Below are positions 33,209 to 42,869 of a stretch of 64,000 nt of DNA, piece after piece; position 1 is the first letter of the stretch, and each line of letters starts with the position of its first letter. Below the pieces are notes generated by a model, which did not search any database, was not told where the DNA came from, and worked only from the letters and a program-made list of their open reading frames with translations. The stretch is taken from the NCBI GenBank assembly GCA_016711045.1, contig JADJTT010000007.1, positions 434,001 through 498,000 on the forward strand. Reading direction: 5' to 3'. This DNA is from Saprospirales bacterium (GTDB lineage Bacteria; Bacteroidota; Bacteroidia; Chitinophagales; Saprospiraceae). The position numbers were made by a program, and so were the translations under genes.

Positions 33209-34428
33209 GAAAGCGTGGGATTCGGGGAAGCTACCATTGTACCGCAGGTCTCGATTAATTTCCGGGCTACCTTTTGATTGTCGTAATGGGAACCAACTAA
33301 TTGCAGGGCACGCTGACCAATCCGCTCCAGAGCGCCGTTCTGCTGATAACAGTATTCCAATGCCTGGAGAAATTCGTCGGGTGTATCTGCAACCAGCACT
33401 TCCTGTTTATCTTTTGCTTCAATCCCTTCCAGGCCTATCGTGGTGGTAAGGATTACTTTCCCCAATGCCATTCCTTCCAAAATCTTCGCCCGCATACCGC
33501 TACCCGACAACAGGGGAACGACCAGCACGCTATGGGCATTGATGAAGGCTGGTGCATCGGGCACTTCGCCATGCACGTATACATTGGGTATTTTCAGCCG
33601 CAGCAGCCAATCCGGGGTGTTGCGGCCGGCAATATGCAGTTGCATGGTGGGAAATCTTCGGGATAACGGCCCCCACACCTCCTTGAAGAACCACTCGATT
33701 CCTTCCAGATTGGGTATCCAATCCAATGATCCGATATATCCCAGCGAAAGAGGTTTTTTAAAAGAAGAGGGATCAGGCTGGTAGTGCCGCAAATCCAATC
33801 CAATTGGCAAAATCAGTGATTTCCCGGTGTACCCCATTGACTGGAATCGATGCCCGTCGCGTTGGGTGATCGGCAACAACAGGTCGTATTGCCCCAGCTG
33901 TTTCACCTCATAGGTTTTTAATTTCCGGGTCAAATGCCGCACATACCAACGTTTCGGAGAAGGGCGGAGATGTTGTCCCAGCCGTTCCCAGATCTCATGC
34001 TCCACATTATGTGACCGCATCACCACCGGAGCTTTGGAATATTTACGAATGACAGGGATGTAAGGCGCCAGGTAGAGCGTCTCTAGTTGAATCCAATCAA
34101 ATTCCTGATCCTTAAGTAGTTGAGTCAGCCTACTTTCGAAATCACTTGAAACATAGCGGGAAATATGGTAAGAGGCGGAAGAGAACAAATTCGCCAGTGC
34201 GGGCAACAACTTGATCCGGTTGTCAACCGGCACCGTATACACAGCCTGGTAATGGGCAAAATCTTCCGGAAGCGCAGTGGTGTCGTAGGGATGCTTGGCC
34301 GTGTTCATGGCCAAAAGGGTGACTGAGCAGCCCAATTGGTGGAGTGCCTTACTCAAATGGAAAATTGCAAAAGATTCTCCATCTTTAAGGGGATATGGAA
34401 ACTTTTTACATAGTTGAAGAACCCTCAT
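33205..34428 (-). CDS. Glycosyltransferase family 4 protein
   Basis: This 407-residue GT-B enzyme has the N-terminal acceptor domain (LCKKFPYPLKDGESFAIFHL, VVMRSHNVEHEIWERLG) and the C-terminal nucleotide-sugar domain with GYIGSLDWIPNLEG, HGEVPDAPAF and the retaining-GT motif GSGMRAKILEGMALGKVIL. It should add a sugar from an NDP-sugar to an envelope glycan. It is the upstream partner of the GT2 gene (4-base overlap). No other sugar genes are beside it, so the pair is probably a small glycan-assembly unit. Confidence 0.9.
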   Translation of the reverse strand: MRVLQLCKKFPYPLKDGESFAIFHLSKALHQLGCSVTLLAMNTAKHPYDTTALPEDFAHYQAVYTVPVDNRIKLLPALANLFSSASYHISRYVSSDFESRLTQLLKDQEFDWIQLETLYLAPYIPVIRKYSKAPVVMRSHNVEHEIWERLGQHLRPSPKRWYVRHLTRKLKTYEVKQLGQYDLLLPITQRDGHRFQSMGYTGKSLILPIGLDLRHYQPDPSSFKKPLSLGYIGSLDWIPNLEGIEWFFKEVWGPLSRRFPTMQLHIAGRNTPDWLLRLKIPNVYVHGEVPDAPAFINAHSVLVVPLLSGSGMRAKILEGMALGKVILTTTIGLEGIEAKDKQEVLVADTPDEFLQALEYCYQQNGALERIGQRALQLVGSHYDNQKVARKLIETCGTMVASPNPTLS

Positions 34429-34502
34429 TCCTTATGTATTGTGCCAGCAAGTCTGCGCGGTAAAGGTACTTTTTTTGAGGTAATTTTCACCAATTTCCTG
34501 TG

Positions 34503-36362
34503 TCAGTTCCAAGGTGCTTCCTTTATGTTGTTGGATCGGTTAATATCTGCCATTCGCGAAGATGGATCGATTTCAATCGTTTTAATTTGGTCAGGGGTAA
34601 ACGGCAATTCCAATTCGTAGGAAGGCTGCACCCACATCCAGTCAGGGGCTACCGTCCATTCCAAGTTGGTATTTTCCGGCAATTTGGCGCCTCGCATGAT
34701 ATCCAGGGGAATATTGTAAAGGTGCCTTTTTCCATCCAGGGTAGTCACCTCAACGTCCACCGGCATGGGCATCGCCCCAACCCGGTTAAGCACCAACAAA
34801 CTTCCTGCAGGCCCGGCAGTCTTGAGCGCTTCTATCCCATAATCGGGAGAGAGTGTCGTCTGGACAAAATATTCCTTATACCAATCCAATTCCAGCCCCG
34901 AGGCCTTCTCCATGACCCGGATAAAATCATTGACATTGGGGTGGTGAAATTGCCAGATTTTGAAATAATCCAGCATCCCTTGGCGGAAAGCCTCCATTCC
35001 GACCACATAGGATAACTGATGGAGGAAGACAGCGCCTTTATCATAAGCAGCCTGGCCATAGGCATAATTGGTTTGATAATGATCTGCATGGGTAGTCAGG
35101 GGTTCTTCAAGGCCGCTGCGCACCAGATTCAAATAGCCGGCATAAGTAGGTCCCATCGGGTTTCCCCTGGGCATTTCTCCTGGAAGCATTCCTTTCGCGC
35201 GCAGGTAATTCATCGTTTCATTCGAGAAATAGGTCGTGAACCCCTCGTCCATCCAGGGATACAGCGCTTCATTCGTACCCAATACCATGGGATACCACGA
35301 GTGGATCATTTCGTGTACCGAGGTACCCACGAGGCTCCCAAAACTCCGGTTGCCGGTGATCAGGGTAGCCATAGGGTATTCCATCCCTCCATCGCCCCCC
35401 TGGATGAATGAAAATTGCTGGTAGGGATACTTCCCACACTGGTCATTCAAGTAAGATAACACGGTATCCATCACTTTGGGCAGCCGTGCCCATTCTTCCA
35501 GGTTATTTCCATTTTTCAGAAAGAAAAAATGAAGGGTTACCCCATCCGGGCGGACCAGCTGGGTGTGCGTGTATTCGGTATCTGCCGCCCATACAAAATC
35601 GTGGACTTGCGGTGCGTAGAAATGCCAGGTGAGCTTCTCCCCTTTCGGGCGTTGGAGCGGAAGGTCTATATTTTCATACCCGTACCCTGTCTCCTGCGGG
35701 TTTTGGAGATAGCCTGTTGCTGCGACCACATAATTCCGGTCGATGTGAATGGTGACGTCAAAGGAGCCGAATATTCCATAAAATTCCCGGGCAATATAAG
35801 GGTTGGCATGCCATCCCTGATAGTCATAATTGCACATTTTGGGGTACCACTGAGACATGGAGTAATCCACCCCTTCCTCACTATCCCGTCCATTCCGGCG
35901 GATCTGGGGGGGTACCTGCGCTTCAAATTCCATTTCGAAAACCGTGCTGTCGCCTGGCTCAATGGGGACGGCAAGCGCCACTTCCAGAATGGTTCCTTCT
36001 ACGTGGTAGGTCAAGGGCTTCCCGTCTTGTGTCAAGGAAATGATCTTCTGATAGCCGATTTCATCCGGTTTCAGCCTGGAGATGCGGTCGAGCACGCGGA
36101 AGTCCGGATCGGGGATCGTGCGGGAGCGGACATCCATGGCGCTGCCGGGTTGGAACGCGTTGAGGTATAGGTGATAAAAAACCCGGTCCAATTGATCGGG
36201 GGATTCATTGAAGTAGGTCAGTTTCTGGGTACCGGAATACTGGTGGGTCTTCACCTCGAAATCAATATCCATTTCGTATTGCACCCGTTGTTGCCAACAG
36301 TTGGGCTGTGCCCCCAGTGTTTGCACCAGGAAGAGTGCCAACAGGAAAAGAATTTGCTTCAT
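34503..36362 (-). CDS. Secreted M1 family metallopeptidase
   Basis: This 619-residue protein has a signal peptide (MKQILFLLALFLVQTLGAQ) and the M1 gluzincin zinc site H350-E351-x2-H354-x18-E373 in VGTSVHEMIHSWYPM ... WMDEGFTTYF. The preceding GGMEYPM segment corresponds to the substrate N-terminus-binding GxMEN motif. An N-terminal beta-domain (about 25-250) is typical, and there is no C-terminal sorting domain. It should be a periplasmic or surface aminopeptidase taking peptides. It is transcribed alone. Confidence 0.93.
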   Translation of the reverse strand: MKQILFLLALFLVQTLGAQPNCWQQRVQYEMDIDFEVKTHQYSGTQKLTYFNESPDQLDRVFYHLYLNAFQPGSAMDVRSRTIPDPDFRVLDRISRLKPDEIGYQKIISLTQDGKPLTYHVEGTILEVALAVPIEPGDSTVFEMEFEAQVPPQIRRNGRDSEEGVDYSMSQWYPKMCNYDYQGWHANPYIAREFYGIFGSFDVTIHIDRNYVVAATGYLQNPQETGYGYENIDLPLQRPKGEKLTWHFYAPQVHDFVWAADTEYTHTQLVRPDGVTLHFFFLKNGNNLEEWARLPKVMDTVLSYLNDQCGKYPYQQFSFIQGGDGGMEYPMATLITGNRSFGSLVGTSVHEMIHSWYPMVLGTNEALYPWMDEGFTTYFSNETMNYLRAKGMLPGEMPRGNPMGPTYAGYLNLVRSGLEEPLTTHADHYQTNYAYGQAAYDKGAVFLHQLSYVVGMEAFRQGMLDYFKIWQFHHPNVNDFIRVMEKASGLELDWYKEYFVQTTLSPDYGIEALKTAGPAGSLLVLNRVGAMPMPVDVEVTTLDGKRHLYNIPLDIMRGAKLPENTNLEWTVAPDWMWVQPSYELELPFTPDQIKTIEIDPSSRMADINRSNNIKEAPWN

Positions 36363-36429
36363 AAGTGGTTAATTTGTAGTATGTTCGTTTTTTTTCAACA
36401 TTATTTTGAACGAGAGAACCCCTCGAAGG

Positions 36430-36461
36430 TTTGTAAGGGTAGCGATCTCTTTATAAATTTG
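36430..36461 (+). promoter_or_regulatory. Bacteroidota-type promoter for the DUF6580 gene
   Basis: TTTG (36430-36433) and TAAATTTG (36454-36461) with a 20-base spacer match the consensus exactly. A start near 36468 leaves about 15 bases before the ATG at 36483, which supports that start codon over the longer upstream frame. Confidence 0.8.
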
Positions 36462-36482
36462 CGTAAAATAAAGCCAAAATTG

Positions 36483-37058
36483 ATGACGAAGCATACTTCC
36501 AACCCCACTTTACGATTTGCACTTCTGGCGGGCCTGATCTTGTTCGCAGCTATTACCCGAATTCTTCCCCACCCGAACAATGTAACGCCGGTTAGTAGTA
36601 TGGCGTTGTTTGGCGCGGCGTATTTTGGCCGTAAATACCTGGCCTTCCTAGTTCCGCTGCTGGCCTTGTGGCTCAGTAACCTCTTCCTCGACAACGTAGT
36701 CTACTCAGCCTATTACGACGGCTTCACCTGGTTTAGCCAGCCTGCGGTATTCGTGTCCTTTTTGCTGATCATCGGCCTGGGTTGGCTGGCCTTGAAAAAA
36801 GTCAGTCCGCTGCGCCTCATCGGTGCATCGCTGAGCGCTTCGCTCCTGTTCTTCCTCGTCTCCAACTTTGGTGTCTGGCTCCAGGGAGGTATGTATCCGC
36901 AATCCTTCTCCGGATTGATGATGTGTTACGCGGCCGGCTTGCCGTTCTTCCGCAATACAGTATTGGGTGACCTGTTCTTTGTTTCTGTGCTGTTTGGCGC
37001 CTTTGAATGGGTGCAGTATCGCTACCCGGCACTCCGGAAACAGCAGATAGGCGCTTAA
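36483..37058 (+). CDS. DUF6580 family membrane protein
   Basis: This 191-residue protein has five predicted membrane helices (from LRFALLAGLILFAAITRILP to the last at LGDLFFVSVLFGAFEW) and the conserved HPNNVTPVSSMALFGAAYFGRK of the DUF6580 family, which looks like an energy-coupling-factor S-component-type transporter. The substrate is unknown. The start at 36483 is supported by the promoter 20 bases before it. The end overlaps the convergent HD gene by 4 bases. Confidence 0.88.
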   Translation: MTKHTSNPTLRFALLAGLILFAAITRILPHPNNVTPVSSMALFGAAYFGRKYLAFLVPLLALWLSNLFLDNVVYSAYYDGFTWFSQPAVFVSFLLIIGLGWLALKKVSPLRLIGASLSASLLFFLVSNFGVWLQGGMYPQSFSGLMMCYAAGLPFFRNTVLGDLFFVSVLFGAFEWVQYRYPALRKQQIGA

Positions 37059-39145
37059 TCGGTTTCCTGCTCCTTTGGGTATTCAATTCGAACGTGGTAC
37101 ATGCTGCGCAAGCGGGATTGAAAAACGGCCTTACACACTTTCAATTCCTCAAATGATAATTGCGACTCTTCCAGTTGTCCTTTAGCTATTTTACCCGAAA
37201 TGATCTTTTCGACCAGTTCGTCAATGTCCTTTCCTGTGGGATTTTTCAGGCTTTTGGAAGACGCTTCGAGCGAGTCAGCCAGCATGAGGATGGTTTGCTC
37301 CCTGGTTTTGGGCCGGGGACCCGGATACTGAAATTTCGCCTCCATCTCCGCTCCATCCGGATTGTCCTGGAGGAAGAGCCTGTAAAAGTATTCCACCCGC
37401 GTAGTGCCGTGATGCGTGGCAATAAATTCGGCCACCACCTCCGGTAGTCGGGCTTTTTTAGCCATTTGAAGGCCTTCTGTGACATGCCGGATGATGATCT
37501 GTGCAGACTCCAGCAGGTCCTCTTTCTCATGCGGGTTGGAGTGGGTTTGATTTTCGATAAAATACGCCGGATTTGCGGTCTTCCCAATATCGTGGTACAG
37601 TGCACCCACCTTGACCAGCAAGGCATCTGCGCCGACTGCGGTGGCGGCCGCTTCTCCTAAATGGCCCACCTGAAGTGAATGCTGGAGGGTTCCAGGGGCT
37701 TTGATGGCCAACTCCCGGAGGAGAGGCCGGTTGAGATCAGATAGTTCCGACAGGGAGACGGAAGAAGTAAACCCGAAGATCCGCTCCAAAAGCGGTACCA
37801 TGGGGTAAGCCAGCATGGTCAAGAAGACGTTCAAAAATATCCATCCAAAGAAAAACCGGTCCTCGGCAATAAGGGTGCCCCGTTCTACCAGGGAAAGCCC
37901 CACAAACCCGACCGAATAAGTCACGTATACAAAAATGAGCGAACGGAAGAGCTTTGACCAATCCCGTCCGTCCGGGTTGGTCATGACCGCAACGATCCCG
38001 ACCATAATTTGCAGCAGGGCGAATTCAAAGCCCATGGAGGACAAAAAGCTCGACAACAGGACCACCACCAAATGGGTAAAAATAGCTAACCTATCGGTAT
38101 AGAGTATTTTTGTGACAATTGGGGCGATGCAGAATGGAATAAGATACAAACTGATCACATCAGTCTGCTCGACTGCATAGACCAGATAGCTGTATCCGAG
38201 CAACCACATTAAAATAAAGACCAGCCACCTAAAATTTTTGAAGATGGGTTTGGCATACACCCTTAGGTACACTACAAAAATGCCGATGATCAGGGAGGTG
38301 AGCAACAGGTAACCGGCCAGGACCGTCCAGACAGAACGGTCTCCGACAGTCTCTTCCTGATAGGCTTCTTCGTAGCTGCGCAGTTTTTGGTACGTTTCTT
38401 CTGTAATGATCTGCCCTTCTCCAACGATCAGCTCATTTTTCTGGACGATTCCACGGTAGGCCACAAAGCCGCTCATCTGATCGATGCGGAAACGCTGGGT
38501 GAGCGTGTCATCGAAAAACAGATTAGGGATGATGGCATCCGGAAGGATGGGCAATAAAAACTCTGCAATGGAAAGTCGGCTATAAGGTAAAGAATCGGTG
38601 ATGACCGACTGGGCTTTCTCAGGAGTGAGCAAACTCTGAAGGGTTTGGCGTTGGGTGGTGTTTCCCTTGATCACATTGATCACCATGTTAGGTTCGCTCG
38701 AACGATGTTCAGGGGTCAGTTCGATAATGCCCTGGGCATACAGGCGGTCTAAAAGACCTGTACCATAATCCAGGTATTTCCGGGCATTGCGCACTACATC
38801 CCCAAACTGCGGATCTCCTTTATACGCGCTCAACTGTTGCTGAAAAGCCTCTTCGAAAACCATTTTTTGGTCTCGAACCACCTGGGGGTCCAGCACATAA
38901 CAAGGGGCGATCTCCCGCTGCGCCTGGGCTGTTTCAGTCCTGATCTCCGCTTCCGATTTTAGGACGGGAAAATCGAACGGGGCATACAGGTCCTTGTATC
39001 CCCATACCGCTCCCACTTCGTATTGATAACCAAACCGAACGCCATGGGGAAACAGAAAAGCAATAAATAGAATAGTGAGGATAATGAGGGTGAATTTCCC
39101 TATTTCCGGTACCTTTCGGAGGGCAGTGCGAACTAGTTGAGTCAT
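37055..39145 (-). CDS. 7TM receptor-HD phosphohydrolase (PgpH-like)
   Basis: This 696-residue membrane protein has the PgpH layout: an N-terminal membrane helix (about 17-35), an extracytoplasmic 7TMR-HDED-type domain (about 40-270), seven helices (270-455) and a cytoplasmic HD domain with H489 in LQHSLQVGHLGE and the metal pair H518-D519 in LYHDIGKTANP, then ATHHGTTRVEYFY. PgpH proteins hydrolyse cyclic di-AMP; other HD-GYP-like substrates are possible. All metal ligands seem present. No c-di-AMP synthase is in the window. It lies downstream of the ABC and PduO genes on the same strand, so it may be the end of a transcript. Confidence 0.9.
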   Translation of the reverse strand: MTQLVRTALRKVPEIGKFTLIILTILFIAFLFPHGVRFGYQYEVGAVWGYKDLYAPFDFPVLKSEAEIRTETAQAQREIAPCYVLDPQVVRDQKMVFEEAFQQQLSAYKGDPQFGDVVRNARKYLDYGTGLLDRLYAQGIIELTPEHRSSEPNMVINVIKGNTTQRQTLQSLLTPEKAQSVITDSLPYSRLSIAEFLLPILPDAIIPNLFFDDTLTQRFRIDQMSGFVAYRGIVQKNELIVGEGQIITEETYQKLRSYEEAYQEETVGDRSVWTVLAGYLLLTSLIIGIFVVYLRVYAKPIFKNFRWLVFILMWLLGYSYLVYAVEQTDVISLYLIPFCIAPIVTKILYTDRLAIFTHLVVVLLSSFLSSMGFEFALLQIMVGIVAVMTNPDGRDWSKLFRSLIFVYVTYSVGFVGLSLVERGTLIAEDRFFFGWIFLNVFLTMLAYPMVPLLERIFGFTSSVSLSELSDLNRPLLRELAIKAPGTLQHSLQVGHLGEAAATAVGADALLVKVGALYHDIGKTANPAYFIENQTHSNPHEKEDLLESAQIIIRHVTEGLQMAKKARLPEVVAEFIATHHGTTRVEYFYRLFLQDNPDGAEMEAKFQYPGPRPKTREQTILMLADSLEASSKSLKNPTGKDIDELVEKIISGKIAKGQLEESQLSFEELKVCKAVFQSRLRSMYHVRIEYPKEQETD

Positions 39146-39154
39146 AAAATACCG

Positions 39155-39702
39155 TTAACCCCTGGGTTTCCGGGGACTTTCCGCTGCACCCAGGTCTGCG
39201 GCAATGCGCCTGCTCAAAATAAACAAATAGTCTGACAGGCGGTTGAGGTATTGAATGATAATGGGGTTAACAGGCTCTCCATCCGCTAAAACCACGACCA
39301 ACCGTTCGGCCCGGCGGCACACATCGGGCCACATGGCAAAAGAGATGGTGGGATGCCCCCCGGAAGAATGAAATTGCGAAGCTCTGGAAGCGTTTCATCC
39401 ATCCGGTCCATTTCCGACTCCAATAGCTCGATATCCGAAACGAACAGGTCTGGCTTAGGCAGGTCTTTTTCCGGATCGGCAGCAAGATTGGCGCCAATAG
39501 TGAAGAGGCGATCCTGGATTGTTTTTAATACCGTCCGAATGGCTTCTTCTGAAAGATGGTCCCGAACGAGCCCTACATAGGAGTTCAGCTCATCGACCGT
39601 GCCGTATGCGTCGATGCGCAAGTACCCCTTTGATACGCGGCGGCCTCCAAAAAGGGCCGTTTGTCCAAGGTCGCCCGTCCTGGTATAAATTTTATATCCC
39701 AT
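39155..39702 (-). pseudogene. PduO-type cob(I)alamin adenosyltransferase, frameshifted
   Basis: The product would be about 182 residues. The first part is a good PduO domain: MGYKIYTRTGDLGQTALFGG, DAYGTVDELNSYVGL and LPELRNFILPGG. There the frame breaks: the next codons give nonsense, while the -1 frame gives HPTISFAMWPDVCRRAERLVVVL followed by NRLSDYLFILSRRIAA and a stop at 39155, exactly the family C-terminus. The break is at a run of six G (minus strand) at 39356-39361. One extra G would restore the frame. It may be a real mutation, a sequencing error in the homopolymer, or programmed slippage at G-GGG-GGC. Confidence 0.85.
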
Positions 39703-39735
39703 GGGGCAAAAATAGCCTTTTCCGTCGAATGATGC

Positions 39736-40467
39736 TCAAGAAGTCGCCCATTCACGGAGGCGATCGGATGCGTGCAAAATGGTTTCGTTGAGGAAATCTG
39801 TTTCCACCATGCCATCGCGCAAGCGCACAATGCGGTGGGCGTGTTCCGAAATGTCGGTCTCGTGGGTCACGATGATGATCGTATTTCCCTTTTCGTGAAG
39901 TTTTTCAAAGATATCCATAATCTCAAAAGAGGTACGGGTATCCAGGTTACCAGTCGGTTCATCGGCCAGGATGATCGAGGGGTTATTCACCAGGGCACGG
40001 CCAATAGCCACGCGCTGGCGCTGTCCCCCGGACAGTTCGTTGGGCTTGTGATCCATACGATCGGCAAGGCCTACGTCTTCCATTACTTGCTCTGCCCGCG
40101 CTATTCGTTCGGATTTGCTCATGCCTGCATAGACCAACGGCAAGGCCACATTCTCCAGCGCACTTAACCGGGGAAGCAGGTTGAAGGTTTGAAAGACAAA
40201 CCCGATCTCCTTGTTCCGGATCTCTGCCAGCTCGTCATCCAGCATCGCCCCCACGTTGTTTCCGTTCAAAATGTAGGACCCCGAAGTGGGCGTATCCAGG
40301 CAGCCGATGAGGTTCATCAGGGTGGATTTGCCCGAACCGGAAGGCCCCATCAAGGCTACAAATTCGTTTTTGTTAATCTCGAGGGAAATGGTACGAAGCG
40401 CATGTACCACCGTAGACCCCATGATATAGGTTTTCTTCAGATCCGAAATGGAAATTATCGATTGCAT
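39736..40467 (-). CDS. ABC transporter ATP-binding protein (MacB/LolD-like)
   Basis: This 243-residue ATPase has Walker A GPSGSGKSTLMNL, the Q-loop region, signature LSGGQRQRVAIGRAL, Walker B SIILADEPTGNLD and the switch His in IIIVTHETDIS. The ISISDLKKTYIMGSTVVHAL start and LDxPTSGS stretch place it in the MacB/LolD/FtsE group, which works with membrane permeases of the mechanotransmission type. No permease is encoded next to it, so its partner must lie elsewhere. Full length. Confidence 0.93.
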   Translation of the reverse strand: MQSIISISDLKKTYIMGSTVVHALRTISLEINKNEFVALMGPSGSGKSTLMNLIGCLDTPTSGSYILNGNNVGAMLDDELAEIRNKEIGFVFQTFNLLPRLSALENVALPLVYAGMSKSERIARAEQVMEDVGLADRMDHKPNELSGGQRQRVAIGRALVNNPSIILADEPTGNLDTRTSFEIMDIFEKLHEKGNTIIIVTHETDISEHAHRIVRLRDGMVETDFLNETILHASDRLREWATS

Positions 40468-40625
40468 GAAAACTGGTTAAAGTGAAAGGACCGTTGTTCA
40501 AAACGCCTGTAAATTAGGCAGAAGTTCTATGGCGGTGTTAAAAAAATAGATAATACGCTCCCTTTCATATACCAACAGCGATTGGGAATTTGTATTTTCG
40601 TGCATCTACGACAAAGCTATCCTTA

Positions 40626-41273
40626 ATGACTGAAGAGAAACTACCAATTATCAAGCACGTTGCCATTGCCGGAAACATTGGCGCGGGAAAGACCACATTG
40701 ACCACCCTGCTGGGCAAACAGTTCAAATGGGACGTGCACTATGAGTCGGCGGAGGACAATCCCTACCTCCACGATTTCTACAACGACATGAAGCGTTGGT
40801 CGTTCAACCTGCAGATCTACTTCCTCAATAACCGCTATCAGCAGGTTTTGAAAATCCTGAAGGGCGAGCGCACAGTGGTCCAGGATCGCACCATCTACGA
40901 AGATGCCTACATCTTTGCCCCTAACCTCCACGACATGGGGCTGATGACGACACGCGATTTTGAAAATTATTTCGCGCTCTTCAAAACCATGTCCTCCCAG
41001 ATCCAGCCACCCGACCTGCTTATTTACCTGCGGGCCAATATTTCAACCCTTGTCTCCCACATTCAGGACCGGGGCCGGGAATATGAGGGCAACATGTCCC
41101 TCGATTACCTCAAACGCCTCAATGAGCGCTATGAAACCTGGATTGACACCTATAAAGAAGGCCGGCTGCTCATCATTAATTCCGACGATAACGACTTTGC
41201 CCACAACCCGGAAGATCTTGGAAAGGTCATCAACACGATACAGGGCGAATTGCACGGGCTGTTTATCCTTTAA
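40626..41273 (+). CDS. Deoxynucleoside kinase
   Basis: This 215-residue kinase has the P-loop HVAIAGNIGAGKTTLTTLLGKQF, the YESAEDNPYLHDFYND substrate region, QDRTIYEDAYIFAPNL (DRS/ERS-type motif) and a lid with HIQDRGREYEGNM. It phosphorylates deoxynucleosides in salvage. The ATG at 40626 is chosen over a further 12 codons upstream that do not fit the family. A TATTTTCG box at about 40598 might be part of its promoter. It is followed six bases later by the YggS gene. Confidence 0.92.
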   Translation: MTEEKLPIIKHVAIAGNIGAGKTTLTTLLGKQFKWDVHYESAEDNPYLHDFYNDMKRWSFNLQIYFLNNRYQQVLKILKGERTVVQDRTIYEDAYIFAPNLHDMGLMTTRDFENYFALFKTMSSQIQPPDLLIYLRANISTLVSHIQDRGREYEGNMSLDYLKRLNERYETWIDTYKEGRLLIINSDDNDFAHNPEDLGKVINTIQGELHGLFIL

Positions 41274-41279
41274 CTGCAC

Positions 41280-41945
41280 ATGAGTTTTTCTTTGGAACAA
41301 TTTCTTCAGGCACTTGAGCCTACCCACACCAAACTGGTTGCGGTTTCCAAAACCCATACCCCGGAGGAGATTTTGGTTCTCTACCGGCAAGGACAACGGG
41401 ATTTCGGAGAAAACAGGGTGCAGGAGCTGGTTCCAAAATGGGAAGAAATGCCCAAAGACATCCGCTGGCACGCCATTGGCCATCTCCAGACCAACAAAGT
41501 CAAATACATTGCCTCTTTCATTTACATGATCCATTCGGTCGACAGTCTCAAACTTCTTCAGGAGATCGACAAAGAGGCCGGAAAAGCAGGCCGGCTCATT
41601 CCATGTCTCCTGCAAATGCACATTGCCGAAGAAGAGACCAAATTCGGGCTCGACCGGCAAGAGTTGCTGGATTTGCTCGAAGCACCGGAATTCTCCGCGT
41701 TGAAGTATGTGGAGGTGCGGGGACTAATGGGTATGGCCACTTTCACCGAAAATGAAGATCAGGTGCGAAAGGAGTTCAGGCAATTGCACACCTTGTTTGA
41801 GGAAGTAAAAACACGCTTTTTTGCAGGAAGCGACTCGTTCAGGGAACTATCCATGGGCATGTCGAGCGACTACCACATTGCTATGGAGGAAGGAAGTACC
41901 ATGGTGCGGGTCGGAAGCCTGTTGTTCGGCCCCCGGCATAACTAA
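41280..41945 (+). CDS. YggS family pyridoxal phosphate homeostasis protein
   Basis: This 221-residue PLP-binding TIM-barrel protein has the PLP lysine K24 in LVAVSKTHTPEEI, FGENRVQEL, WHAIGHLQTNK and the C-terminal SMGMSSDYHIAMEEGSTMVRVG that binds the phosphate. YggS/PLPHP has no known catalytic activity and helps keep PLP and amino-acid pools balanced. It follows the deoxynucleoside kinase gene after six bases and is probably co-transcribed with it. Confidence 0.93.
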   Translation: MSFSLEQFLQALEPTHTKLVAVSKTHTPEEILVLYRQGQRDFGENRVQELVPKWEEMPKDIRWHAIGHLQTNKVKYIASFIYMIHSVDSLKLLQEIDKEAGKAGRLIPCLLQMHIAEEETKFGLDRQELLDLLEAPEFSALKYVEVRGLMGMATFTENEDQVRKEFRQLHTLFEEVKTRFFAGSDSFRELSMGMSSDYHIAMEEGSTMVRVGSLLFGPRHN

Positions 41946-41951
41946 CCTCCC

Positions 41952-42287
41952 CTACTCTTCTTTTGATTGCGCTTCCATCCGGCTCAATTCCTCCAAAACC
42001 CGGTTATACACATCGGTCATTCGATCAGGGTCGTTCTGCAATTCCTCATAACAATTCCGAAACTGGTCTTCTTCTACCTTATGGATCACAAAGACCTGCT
42101 GATAATAGCCTGCCAATACGGAATCCTTCACCGGTTGTACCAGACTTTGTGCGGCGGCTTCTGCGATCTGGATATCAACCAGGACCTGGATCAACCGGTC
42201 ATCCGGCAGGGTGCACGTAGGCTTATCCTTGCAGGAAACAAGGAATAAAATACTCATTATCAGAAACTTGGCAGATAAATTTCGCAT
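41952..42287 (-). CDS. DUF4296 domain lipoprotein
   Basis: This 111-residue lipoprotein has a lipobox at Cys19 (LVSCKDK) and one DUF4296 domain: LIQVLVDIQIAEAAAQ, then an amphipathic region with YYQQVFVIHKVEEDQFRNCYEEL. It is a small Bacteroidota-specific helical family of unknown role, probably anchored on the periplasmic side. It ends only 6 bases from the convergent YggS gene and lies directly downstream of the SixA-like gene on the same strand. Confidence 0.88.
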   Translation of the reverse strand: MRNLSAKFLIMSILFLVSCKDKPTCTLPDDRLIQVLVDIQIAEAAAQSLVQPVKDSVLAGYYQQVFVIHKVEEDQFRNCYEELQNDPDRMTDVYNRVLEELSRMEAQSKEE

Positions 42288-42293
42288 AAAGGA

Positions 42294-42800
42294 TCAGTCC
42301 TGCTTGGGAAAAAACTGCCGGGGATAATAGAGCTCTGCCAAATTGGTGTTCGCACTGTCTACCAAGCGCCAATCGTCTACGTCGGCTTCGAGGCGGGCAA
42401 TCCCGCAAGTCGGCAAATTGGCCAGGTAATCTTTGGCGAAGAGGTTGATGAAGCTGGTCAGGGTCGGGTTATGGCCAAATAGAAAGACGGTATTCCATTC
42501 ATTGGAAAATTCGTGAACTTTTTCCAACAGCCTGGAGGGGGTTCCCTCGTAGATCTGCTTGTCGAGCGAGACATGGCTACCCGAAATTTTCCATTGCTTG
42601 GCAAAAAAGACCGCTGTTTCATGTGCGCGTTTGGCGGGACTCGAAATCAGTTTATCCACCTGCACCCCTTTCCCATGAAGAAGCTTGGCCATAAACGGAG
42701 CGTCGCGTTGCCCTCTTTTATTGAGGGGGCGTTCCAGGTCAACCAAATCGGGGTCTGCCCAACTGGATTTAGCGTGCCGTACGATATACAATGTCTTCAT
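42294..42800 (-). CDS. SixA-like histidine phosphatase
   Basis: This 168-residue cytoplasmic protein has RHAKSSW at the start with the phosphohistidine His, RPLNKRGQRDAPFM, SSPAKRAHETA and a second catalytic His in FLFGHNPTL. This is the short SixA-type phosphohistidine phosphatase; SixA of E. coli acts on a phosphotransfer protein. Its partner here is unknown. It ends 6 bases before the DUF4296 gene, so the two form an operon. Confidence 0.9.
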   Translation of the reverse strand: MKTLYIVRHAKSSWADPDLVDLERPLNKRGQRDAPFMAKLLHGKGVQVDKLISSPAKRAHETAVFFAKQWKISGSHVSLDKQIYEGTPSRLLEKVHEFSNEWNTVFLFGHNPTLTSFINLFAKDYLANLPTCGIARLEADVDDWRLVDSANTNLAELYYPRQFFPKQD

Positions 42801-42869
42801 ATATTATCACTCGTTTGAGGTAAAAATAAACACTGGTTGTTAAAGTAACATTAATTTAATCGACTGATC

